Position numbers and translations under genes: made by a program. Under the pieces are notes generated by a model. It saw only the letters and a list, made by a program, of their open reading frames with translations. It ran no database searches and was not told where the DNA came from. Source: Echinometra lucunter (lineage: Eukaryota > Echinodermata > Echinoidea > Camarodonta > Echinometridae). From it: a stretch of DNA of 64,000 nt. The stretch spans positions 20,589,102 through 20,653,101 of the forward strand of contig CM057167.1 of NCBI GenBank assembly GCA_029962745.1, in the 5' to 3' direction. This document shows positions 49,501-58,011 of this stretch, piece after piece (position 1 is the first letter of the stretch; the number at the start of each line of letters is the position of its first letter).

Positions 49501-51134
49501 CAGCTGCACCTATCAAACAGTCTTCTTAAGGCCAGACAGTAGACCGAACGACAGAAACTTTCATCATGATATTGGTCCATGTCAAGGGATTTTTCTGTTC
49601 CATTTAGAGGTTTCTCGCTGGTCTATTTGAAACACAATTAATGTAACTGCACTCATCATGCAATTCTCTTTAGGCCCGAAGTAAAGCTAAAAGATATAAG
49701 ATTTAGACAAATCTTTAAAAATCTGCCCATTCTTTATGGGTTTCCAAGTCCATTTTTAGTATTTCATTGGGTTTATCTTTGTACATGAACATTGACTGAA
49801 ATAAGGTTTTACTTCTTTGCAAGCAAATGAAGTTTGAAACACAATCTTTGGCAATTCAAAATGATTTTGAATAAGATAAAGACTGACCCAATGAAAGATG
49901 TCCACAAAAAAAAAAAATCTACCATAAAGCATCCTTTTAGCAGTACTTCAATCAAAAATTGTTACATAACATTGAGGGTATTTCACTGACATACACGTAT
50001 TTGGGATACAAACACACAAAAATAAGATTGAAACTTTTTTAAACTCACCAATTCCCTACCATCCTCATTAATAATAAGCATATAGCTCTTCTTTGGCAGT
50101 CCTGGAGCTCGTAGACCCAGAACGAACAGACAGAATGTGAGGACATAGCGCGCTACCCACAACCCAAACATGGTCAGGTGAAACTCTGTCTCCAGCTTCC
50201 ACCAGTAATGGGGGCTTCCCCATGACACGAAGGCCAGGTTCTCGTTCAGGAAGGCTAAGGACCAGAAGAGGAGCAGGATGAATCCATGACCCCGTACTCG
50301 GCTGGCGAGAAACTTGGTACGTTCGATGGCGATGACGAACAAGGAGACAATGTAGGAAGCGATGTAGAAGCAGGTGCCTAGTTCAATGTCACCAGTGAGA
50401 GGCTCATGGAGGACAGCATACATGACAATGCGGAGAATATACTGCATTACCATAGCGATGGAAAGGAAGATTTGGACACGAAACCAGAAGGGGTTTGTTC
50501 GGAATCGTTGCTCAACACTCATTGCACGTTTCCAGAAGATCAAAACCTGAAAAAAAAACAATGTAAAATAGAACTCAAATCATCCTCTCGTAAACAGCAT
50601 GAACATATCATGAATTTTGTAAAACTGCAATTTAAATGCTTCATTTTTCTTATATTTCCTGTAACTCAGGATTCACTGTCTGTATACACATTCAAATGGA
50701 GGATTAATGGATAATTAATTCCTTTATTATCATATTTTCAAAACGGAAATGAATCTTGCAGTCGTTTGTCTTAAATGACTTGATAAGGTCTTCAAAGTAG
50801 GTCAAACAGGCAAACATGCACCACTGATCTTTAACAAATATAGATTTCATTGTTTTTTCCATATTTTTACAACATAGGAGAATCTAGAGCATCGAGCTAC
50901 TGTCTCCAAAAAATGGAGCAATCATCTCAACAGCATGAAGTTACTGTCTTCAGTGCATGAGTTGAAATAACCATCTCTTTCCATTACGCCACTTACCTGA
51001 ACCCCTCCCAAAATGACAACAACAAAGAACATGATTGACGAGACCAGAGTCTCCATGAAGCATCTGGACAGTCCCTGGTCCACCCAGATCGGGACCAGAC
51101 TAGAGTTCCCGGGACAGAACCTTGCATCTCCCAT
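31587..51134 (-). CDS. ABCB6: ABCB6/HMT-1-type half ABC transporter
   Basis: Twenty coding exons, 5' to 3': 51134-50997, 50546-50049, 49467-49272, 48674-48588, 47447-47345, 45344-45255, 44189-44068, 41838-41729, 41086-41021, 40450-40325, 39746-39670, 39267-39204, 38578-38493, 37038-36981, 36388-36284, 35766-35693, 35160-35060, 34394-34282, 32979-32816, 31704-31587. They sum to 2496 nt (831 aa; human ABCB6 has 842), and every junction keeps frame. Residues 1-240 form the extra N-terminal membrane domain (TMD0), with a sequon at NSS near residue 10. The ABC membrane domain follows, including [10 protein letters not shown] and LLNFETVKYYN. The NBD has Walker [10 protein letters not shown] (609-617), Q-loop Q657, signature LSGGE (713-717), Walker B VLLDE (734-738) and H-loop H769. 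Family members homodimerise in lysosomal, mitochondrial or plasma membranes and move porphyrins or heavy-metal conjugates; the substrate here is not shown. The start ATG is in a 5' UTR-bearing exon. Confidence 0.96.
31905..32052. mobile_element. MITE family T2, copy in locus copy 2
   Basis: Counterpart of 21885-22032 with ends gggtcccgtttcacaaaaca and ttttatgaaatgaggccct. It lies in the last ABCB6 intron. Confidence 0.8.
33290..34165. mobile_element. Composite insertion in ABCB6 intron, absent from locus copy 1
   Basis: Copy 1 passes almost directly from ttctcact (23341) to gtacattgtccatgaactg, whereas copy 2 holds about 870 extra bases. Within it, 33395-33540 is a palindrome (gcacagatatgagtgtattagtggcgatgc and its complement). 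Ttataaaacggg at 33540 pairs with cccgttttataa at 33751. The remainder contains repeated ttgcgcat motifs near 33965-34010. Confidence 0.6.
34700..34838 (+). mobile_element. tRNA-derived SINE, copy 2
   Basis: B box ggttcgagtcc, shared body gatggtgacgtaaaaggtcagtcccagacg, then cagacgtaaataatcatatc and a (CAA/TAA)n tail. Same family and orientation as 17101-17240. It is intronic in ABCB6, antisense to it. Confidence 0.8.
35933..36388 (-). repeat. Threefold tandem copy of the ABCB6 Walker A exon and flank
   Basis: The complete exon is 36284-36388 (Walker A present, acceptor tag). Two partial copies lie downstream on the minus strand, ending at 36103 and 35933, each with its intact gt donor and about 75 bp of exon 3' half ([24 protein letters not shown]). 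In both, the Walker A-coding 5' half is replaced by a C run on the plus strand (G run on the minus strand), followed by about 90 bp of shared intron (gccccagtctatcc). The unit is about 170-180 bp. The partial copies lack a pyrimidine-rich acceptor and are treated as pseudo-exons. Confidence 0.9.
36670..36930. mobile_element. Palindromic MITE in ABCB6 intron
   Basis: The arm cattgtgcgaaagaatgcgt (36688 on) pairs with acgcgttctttcgcacaacg near 36887-36906. The surrounding arms of about 65 bp include caaaatataaaaatca-like text. Confidence 0.75.
37172..37925. mobile_element. 754-bp foldback MITE in ABCB6 intron
   Basis: Left arm from acaacaaaaaaagtaactcc to tcacttttcaaaagtcacaa (about 200 bp). 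It is matched in reverse by ttgtgacttttgaaaagtga (about 37728) to ggagttacttttttt-like text at 37905-37920. Spacer about 340 bp. No coding capacity. Confidence 0.85.
40085..40322. repeat. 16-bp minisatellite abutting an ABCB6 splice donor
   Basis: About 14 degenerate copies of agacacttggaagaga. The array ends within three to four bases of the 40325 exon boundary, so on the minus strand the intron begins gtaag and immediately enters the array. Confidence 0.9.
40570..40732. mobile_element. Palindromic MITE, 163 bp
   Basis: The ends are ctgggccccgtaacacgaaa and the complement ttgtgttacgggccccag. The interior repeats gcaatcaatcgcaaa in inverted form. ABCB6 intron. Confidence 0.8.
41839..44067. 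other. ABCB6 intron, 2.2 kb, little recognised
   Basis: No exon on either strand is supported. It has gggggg/cccccc-rich patches near 43290-43330. The stretch 42950-43130 (ttcaggggctcttctttag, gcgaattcgccctgagc) looks like a transposon fragment that cannot be classified. Confidence 0.4.
44259..44682. mobile_element. MITE family T3, copy 1
   Basis: The ends are taaagccagctgcacactat and attgtgtgcagcgggcttta, inverted. Next to the left end lies acgatccgtctgcgatcc. A related element lies at 61052-61442. ABCB6 intron. Confidence 0.75.
44888..45230. mobile_element. MITE family T2 interrupted by another MITE (45008-45195)
   Basis: The outer ends are ccccgtttcataaaacttgc and ttttatgaaatggggccc. The inner element at 45008-45195 has inverted ends cagacctcccaacc / ggttgggaggtctg and splits the T2 core after cttgttct. 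It ends about 60 bp from the 45255 ABCB6 splice donor. Confidence 0.85.
45393..45954. mobile_element. hAT-like MITE family T4 with 8-bp target duplication, copy 1
   Basis: It is flanked by CTATGGGA at 45385-45392 and 45955-45962. The inverted ends are catagttctcgccag and ctagtgagaaccctg. The interior shares ataacacccatggttcc and ggatttttttctagtgag with the copy at 62050-62413. It also holds a tatcctatactatacctattc tandem patch (about 45686-45830). It starts about 50 bp upstream of an ABCB6 exon acceptor. Confidence 0.85.
46634..47121. mobile_element. 488-bp MITE family T5 (TTAA target), copy in ABCB6 intron
   Basis: It is flanked by TTAA at 46630-46633 and 47122-47125. The inverted ends are aggcattggctaac and gttaaccaatgcct. 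A second copy of identical length is at 59593-60080; by eye it differs at only a small number of sites. No open frame of note. Confidence 0.9.
47488..47897. mobile_element. 410-bp MITE family T1, copy with intact TTAA sites
   Basis: TTAA at 47484-47487 and 47898-47901. Inverted ends cccatagaagtacagag / ctgtacctctatggg. ABCB6 intron, about 37 bp from the upstream (5') end of the exon 47345-47447. Confidence 0.85.
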
Positions 51135-51181
51135 CTTGCTCAATCAGATTAGTTTCTTTTAACAGTTATCACCTGGAAACG

Positions 51182-51440
51182 AAAAAGAGAAAGTGAAGAA
51201 GAATGAAGAAAAGCAAAGAAAAACAAGAAAAAGAAAAAAGAAAAAGAAGAAAGAAAAAAAAGTGAAGAAAAACAAAGAAAAAGAAGGAAAACAAAGAAAA
51301 GGATGAAGAAGAGAAAATGAAGGAAAATAAAAAGAAGGAACAAGCCTGATAGAGCAGGAGAGGAGGAAGGAAAAGAACACAAAGAAGAAAAGAAATTGAA
51401 GAATAAAACAGAATTCAGAAGAAAGGAAGGAAGAAAGAGG
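51182..51440. repeat. Homopurine tract, about 260 bp, next to the ABCB6 first coding exon
   Basis: The plus strand is almost only A and G (gaagaa, gaaaag units), so the minus-strand intron end is a 260-base pyrimidine tract leading into the acceptor at 51173-51175. The tract could help acceptor recognition or form triplex DNA. Open frames over it are composition artefacts. Confidence 0.95.
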
Positions 51441-51499
51441 AGATTCATATAGAACAAGGGGAAAAATAATACCAATTGAAAAAAAATCGTATTTTATTT

Positions 51500-53734
51500 G
51501 AAAAAAATGTCAACATCAACACATATATATATCTACTTTTTAGAAATATTGGAGTACACCTAGATAACCAAATGTGCACTGCATTTAAACCATCTTGTGA
51601 ATAAGAAGGAGCAGAATCAATTCCCAAAGGTTTATAGCCAGCAATATTTGATCCAAAATTTGTTAGATTTTTTTTTGCTTTTTTTTTTTTTTTGATGAGG
51701 CATTCTTTTTACACTGTTATTTATTAACATCAATAATACACAATACATAATTAAAAGATTTGACATCTTTTATCTCATCTTCTTCAACCTTACAGCCGGC
51801 CTAATCGTGAAATCTGTCACCTCTCTTCCTGCGTGTGTACTCGCATTGTGCACAAAGTCTATGGGAGTAGAATGCTGTCACCAGCACTGATGAAATAAAC
51901 GGGAAGTGAATGGACCAGTAGCAGATTTCACGATAATGCCTTAAAGCCTTGGGACCTTTCCTTATCAGCTAGGAATTTTTCCATCAAAATCCAATGTGGG
52001 ACATCCAAACCAACTTTTTAAACTTGGGAGTTGGGCTCCACACATCACTTGGATGCTAAGACTAAGTCATTTTCCTGATGACAATGTTTTTGTTAATTAA
52101 TCAAGGATAAACAGGTTCAAAAGTCTGGAGAAAACATAACAGCTATGGAAAACGGCATCAATTCCAACTTTGCATAATGCCCACGGCTCCCAGGCCAGGG
52201 CCAGGTTGGTGCAGTTACCCCGGTGTTGTCACTCTGAATTGACTTTGTCATTTGTGTATACATGACCGTTCAACTTCAAAAAAAAGTGCAACTTACTTGG
52301 AATGTGAAAAATAGGGGTGTTTTTTAAACTTTAAAGGCCAATTAGTGCCAAATAGGGTAAAAATGGCTGAAAATGTACTTGAAACACCGCGAAATAGGGG
52401 TCAAATCCCGGGGGGATATGTCTCATTGAAGCTTGTACATCATCCGCGTAAACAAAAACGTAGAAAAAGGGTTCTTTTTCAGCACCGAGCAGGGAACCCG
52501 GGGAACCCATTAAGGGTATCAAAAACAGGAAAAATCAGAAAAAAGGGTATCAAAATCAGGAAAATCCTGAAAAATGTAATTTAGTTAGGAGATTATGATG
52601 CAATCCTTGTATAAAATCCCTGTTTAGGGTATAAAAATCACTCCTACTTCCATCCTACTTTAATCCCCATTTAGGGTGCTTTTTCGAAAGTGATTTACGC
52701 GGATGATGTACAGGCCTCAATAAGACATAGATTATCCCGGCAAACCCGGAGAATAGGGGACCGCAACGCGCACGCATGCCATTCGTACAGTGCAGAGATC
52801 GGCAGAGACAGCCAAGAGTCAGGGTATATGACACTCAGGGAGCCATTGGTATGGTGAGCTGTGCAAATTTATGTGAAATGCTGCCCTCTATATTTGGAGA
52901 TAGAAATCACTAAAATAATCAACAAATTCTTGGAAAATGTTTGCTTTTTACACCCAGTATGATAACATATCCTATTTTCATTCCATTCCTTCAATTGGAT
53001 CTAAATTATCTTCATCAAATAAATTTTGAGAAATCTTTTTCTGATCACTGCTCTTGTTCCTCTGCCCCAGAAATGTGACAGAGAACACTACTTTCCTATT
53101 GTCAGCAATTTCCACTGTACAGGCCTAATTCAGTGCAAGGTTATCTGATGATAACCTGGCATTCGTGCAAGTGGGTATATGACAAGTCCATTATCAAGTT
53201 CAAAATGACTTTAAAATATGTATGAATTAGGTAATTATGTTCTAATATATTACATTGTCCTCTTGGCTTTCAGAAGTTTGGTTATGTGATGAAGATCATT
53301 TTGATTTTGGCCAGAAATGTTCTTAAACTCACAAATGTTTCATCGCTGAATCTTGTGCAGATCGTCCCCATCGCTGTTGCCACAGGGCTGCATGATTTGC
53401 TTGCACACAAATGAATATGGATTATGGGCGTGCGTTTCGGTCCCCTATTCTCCGGGTTTGCCCATATCCCCCCGGGGGTCAAATTCTGGGTTGCCGAACG
53501 ATCATGGTTACACCTTTGAATATAGTCTAGGCCTAACACTAACGTTACAGTTAGAGTGAATACACGGGGCAGTTACCCCATCCCAGTGTGCCAGATAACG
53601 CACACGGTACTATACCCTTGCAGCGAACAGATGAGATAACACCTCGGTGCTGGGAACGTGTTGGCTGTTGCTTTTCCAGAATAATATTCTTTTAAAAAAA
53701 GAGAGATATTAACATAAATTGAGATTTAACTCAC
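51500..53734. other. ABCB6 first intron (within the 5' UTR)
   Basis: No coding exon seen. Tgtacatcatccgcgtaaac at about 52433 pairs with tttacgcggatgatgtaca at about 52691. Cccggggggatatg near 52405 pairs with catatccccccggg near 53463. Nested inverted-repeat insertions therefore probably make up 52380-53500. Confidence 0.5.
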
Positions 53735-53895
53735 CGTTCAGTGTCTAAACCTTGTTGCCGATGAAGAAGTTGACTTCTAACAAAAGAGCTATTTAGTTAA
53801 CGTCAGGTATTATTCTACAAAATTTGTAAAATGACAACTCAGGCTCAGATCATAACAGCCGCTCAGTGCAGTGCAGTCTTGTCGGGTCGACGATC
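53735..53895 (-). other. ABCB6: Probable 5' UTR exon of ABCB6
   Basis: On the minus strand a consensus donor (gaacg|gtgagtt) ends this block. The next exon has its acceptor at 51173-51175 (exon from 51172) and the start codon at 51134. The 5' limit is estimated from a TATA-like element at 53924-53930. Confidence 0.55.
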
Positions 53896-53923
53896 GACGT
53901 CCATATACCGACCTTTCATAAGA

Positions 53924-53930
53924 ATATATA
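53924..53930 (-). promoter_or_regulatory. TATA-like element of ABCB6 promoter
   Basis: It reads tatatat on the minus strand, roughly 30 bases upstream of the inferred transcript start near 53895. Position relative to the 5' UTR donor is the only support. Confidence 0.35.
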
Positions 53931-53935
53931 GTCTT

Positions 53936-54985
53936 GGCACTAGTCGCCAGCAAAACTGCAAGTCATGTTTGAACAAACCAAACAAACTGGAATGAACTCG
54001 AAACTTTCGAAAGCCAAGTGAGTTGTTGTCACCGGCGTAAGTCTGTTATGAGGAGTGGGGGGGGGGGGGGGGGGGGGAATGATCGATTTTTTTTTTGGCC
54101 CAAATTTCTTGCGTGAACTCACACTTAAGTATACACACACACCCCCTTTTATCATCCAAGCTGACCCCCACACACATAATTCTTTTATCTTGCGAGCGAA
54201 AAATGACCACTTGTTTGGTTTTTAAGAGCATTTCAAATGAAAATTCCACTATATGGCTGTCGTTTATGACATTTTTATGAAAAATTTAATCATTTTTCCT
54301 CAAAGATGAGGGGGATATTTGTACACGCCATCCCCCCCCCCCCTCTCAAAAGGTGGGGGATATACCCCCCCCCCCCCCCCCTGGATTTACGCCAGTGGTT
54401 GTTGTTGTTGATTCGTGTTGAATGGCAATCAGTCAGTTTTTACTATTATCACCAACAAGCTTTAGTACATATACCGGTACTCTATAAGGGGGAAGAAAGA
54501 AAGAAACGAAATGAAAAGGGAGGTGAAAGTGGATGGAATAAACCATTAAAACAAAGGAAAAGGTCTATGATTTGGGGAACCTCGGTTAGGAATATGATCA
54601 GCGATCAGAGGGGGAGAAAGTAGGCCTTGAAGGAAGTGCTGGGGCAACTTTTGTTTGGTGGACAAAAAGGAGCCCCAACGAGCCCAATGTTCTAGCTGAC
54701 GCGTCTCTGGTTCCCTCTGGTTATAGCCAGGGTCATCATGATAGGGTCATCCTAATAATTTATTTTCTGAAGTATTCAGACAAGCAGGAAAAAAAAGAAA
54801 GAAAGAAAAGAATAACAGCTTTTGATGTACTATTCAGAATTAAGATGTAAATCAAAGTGTAGCTTCATGGAAAACCAAGACTGTCTTTCAATGGGGGGGG
54901 GGGGGGGGGTGGTGTAGAGGCCAGATTGCCGACAAACAATGCCACTGATTACCGACGATCAACGTCGATAAATTGAACCGTATAA
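53936..54985. other. Intergenic region between ABCB6 and SUMO-like gene, left part
   Basis: It holds several C or G homopolymer runs (54057-54077, 54329-54343, 54365-54382, 54893-54910) and ggatttacgcca near 54382, which also occurs in the hAT-like element at 4298. Both suggest degraded copies of that element class. No gene seen. Confidence 0.4.
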
Positions 54986-54990
54986 AGCCC

Positions 54991-56510
54991 GTGACTGCAT
55001 GAGGCATGTTCAATTGTATGCCTCTATCATATTTTCCTTTTGAATTATATAATTGTTCACCGTTTTGTTTTGTTTTCCGGAAACATGGTGTATCTAAATA
55101 TAATACGAGCGAGCACATCGAGCGAGGAAAAATCGTAGAAGTGATAGTTCTTCATCAAACTACGTGACTGCATGAGGCATGTTCAATTGTATGCCTCTAT
55201 CATATTTTCCTTTTGAATTATATAATTGTTCACCTGTTTTGTTTTGTTTTCCGGAAACATGGTGTATCTAAATATAATACGAGCGAGCACATCGAGCGAG
55301 GAAAAATCGTAGAAGTGATAGTTCTTCATCAAACTACGTGATGGGCTTAAAGATATCTAAATTATATATTTGGTCACCTCTCTGGCCTGATTCATTCGCT
55401 TTCAAAGACCATCTTAAATCTTAATAATATACGAGCGAGCACAACGAGCGAGGAAAAAATCTATTTTTCATGGTAGAAGTGATAATTCTTTATCCAAATA
55501 CATGATGGTATTAAAGAAGTCTAACTTATACAATATTTTGGCCACCTCGCTTGCCGAACTCGTTTGCTTTCCCAAATTCTTCTTGTATCTGAATATTGTA
55601 CGAGCGAGCGTAGCGAGCGAGGAAAAATACATACTGTATACTCCTTTTCATGATAGAAGTGAAAGTTCTTCATCAAAAATATATGATGGGCTTTTAAGAT
55701 ATCTATTTCGATATATTTGGTCACCTCTCTTACCTAATTTATTTGATTTCAAAGACCATCCTGTATCGAGGTATATACGAGCGAGGAAAAATATAATCTT
55801 TTTTTTATAGTAGGTGATAATTCTTTATCAAATACATGATGGGCCTCGCTTGCCGAATTCGTTTGGTTTCCTAAATCCATCTTGTATCTGAATATTGTAC
55901 GAGCGAGTGTAGCGAGCAAGGAAAATACATAAAACTCCTTTTCTTGGTAGAAATGAAAGTTTTTCGTCAAAATACACAATGGTCCTTTAAGATACCTATT
56001 TTGATATATTTGGTCGCCTCTCCTACCTAATTTATTTGCTTTTAAAGACCATCCTATATCTAAATATTATACAAGCAAGCGCGCAGCGCGCGAGGAAAAA
56101 TATACTCCTTTTTATGATAGAAGTGATAATTCTTCATCAAAATACATGATGGGCCTAAAGATATCTAAATTATATATTTGTTCATCTCACTTGCCGAATG
56201 TGTTTGCTTTCCGAAAACATCCTGTTTCTAAATGTAATGCGAGAGAGCGCAGCGAGCGAGGAAAAATATACTCCTTTTTATGATAGAAGTGATAATTCTT
56301 CATCAAAATACATGATGGGCCTAAAGATATCTAAATTATATATTTGTTCATCTCACTTGCCGAATGTGTTTACTTTCCGAAAACATCCTGTTTCTAAATG
56401 TAATGCGAGAGAGCGCAGCGAGCGAGGAAAAATATACACTCTCTTTCGTGGTACCAGTGTTATTTCGTCATCGAAATGCACAAGCAAGTAAGCCGTATAG
56501 TAGACTCTAT
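54991..56510. repeat. Satellite-like tandem array, units about 165-175 bp, entering gap
   Basis: Units contain tacgagcgagcgyagcgagc-like cores followed by gaggaaaaata and a tail with gatagaagtgataattcttc and gatatctaaattatatattt. Cores are near 55106, 55279, 55429, 55599, 55787, 55896, 56070, 56239 and 56404. The first two units are an almost exact 173-bp duplication (54991 and 55164). The last two are also nearly identical. The array stops just before the N gap, which it probably caused. Confidence 0.9.
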
Positions 56511-57010
56511 NNNNNNNNNNNNNNNNNNNNNNNNNNNNNNNNNNNNNNNNNNNNNNNNNNNNNNNNNNNNNNNNNNNNNNNNNNNNNNNNNNNNNNNNNN
56601 NNNNNNNNNNNNNNNNNNNNNNNNNNNNNNNNNNNNNNNNNNNNNNNNNNNNNNNNNNNNNNNNNNNNNNNNNNNNNNNNNNNNNNNNNNNNNNNNNNNN
56701 NNNNNNNNNNNNNNNNNNNNNNNNNNNNNNNNNNNNNNNNNNNNNNNNNNNNNNNNNNNNNNNNNNNNNNNNNNNNNNNNNNNNNNNNNNNNNNNNNNNN
56801 NNNNNNNNNNNNNNNNNNNNNNNNNNNNNNNNNNNNNNNNNNNNNNNNNNNNNNNNNNNNNNNNNNNNNNNNNNNNNNNNNNNNNNNNNNNNNNNNNNNN
56901 NNNNNNNNNNNNNNNNNNNNNNNNNNNNNNNNNNNNNNNNNNNNNNNNNNNNNNNNNNNNNNNNNNNNNNNNNNNNNNNNNNNNNNNNNNNNNNNNNNNN
57001 NNNNNNNNNN
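56511..57010. other. Assembly gap (500 N)
   Basis: Follows the satellite array. It may hide more array units and possibly the first exon of the SUMO-like gene. Confidence 1.
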
Positions 57011-57251
57011 TCTACCGCGATGACTACTATGGAGTACAAGCTTAAATCTATCTCAGATAAGCTTGTACATTTATAAGTGACTCTGTCCATCTTCTGTTTG
57101 ACAATACATACGTAGAGCAGCTTGCTTTCATGTGTTCAATTTCAGCATGGCAATGTCTTTTTATCATATGGTTGTCAGTTCTGAAACCTACCATTCGTGT
57201 GTTAATTACACAAATACGTGGCAAGAAATTTGCCTTGTCATACAGCTGAAG

Positions 57252-57257
57252 ATGACG
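57252..57257 (+). CDS. Candidate first coding exon of the SUMO-like gene
   Basis: ATG ACG is followed by the donor gtatgtgtg and would splice in phase 0 to the exon at 58012, giving MTDSKPQEEE. Vertebrate SUMO genes also place a very short Met-containing segment in exon 1, which makes the layout plausible. Against it, the same frame is open upstream with other ATGs, and the promoter is not evident. The true exon could lie in the gap. Confidence 0.3.
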
Positions 57258-58011
57258 GTATGTGTGTTTATCCTGACAATGACATTACTACTTTTGAGAA
57301 AGCAGTACAATAATATCAACATTATCATTTGACACCAATTGCATTCCAAGAAAAATACCTTTAGCTGGCCTTTAGCCTGTATATATAGTCAAATTTCATC
57401 TGTGCAAAAACCTGAATAGAATAAGAAACTTTTATTACAGTTGGAAAGTGAAAGAAGTTATTCTCTAGACTACAGCAAGAGCATTTTGGAGGAGCTAGGC
57501 ATGGGCATGCACTCTGAGTTTTGTTTGGTTTGATTTGGGGGGGGGTTAAAGGAGTGTGGGCCCTTTCTAAAGGAAGTTTTTGTCATATTTTAATACTTTG
57601 GTCTATGGGCCTTTAAAGGCAAAAATGTACCCATCCCAACAAAGGTTTATCTTTCTTTTTTTTTTCTTCTTTTTTTTTCAGGGGGGGTTTTATGTACAGT
57701 CACGCAACTTCTTCTGACAAAGTTTGTTGCTTAAATATTAGATGGCATGAAATCAACCCAACTTCAAGGCCCTTTGGGGGCCCTGGGGGCCACCTCAGCA
57801 TCTACATTCAGGCTGACAAGCTTTACGTGATTGATATGGTTTTAGTAATTGGGGGTGGCTTGTGCTCTTCTTCTCTGACAGTTTTTTTTTATCTACTGGG
57901 GGGGGTGGGGTTGTTGTCTTTTCTTTTCTTTTTCTTTTCCTTAATCAAATTAATGTATGAATATAATTTGATTCACTTGGATTCACTTAGATATATTGTT
58001 ATTCTCTGCAG

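Noticed and set aside
51149..51475. Hydrophobic Phe/Leu/Ser-rich frames on the minus strand
   Set aside because: They result from the homopyrimidine tract before the ABCB6 acceptor.
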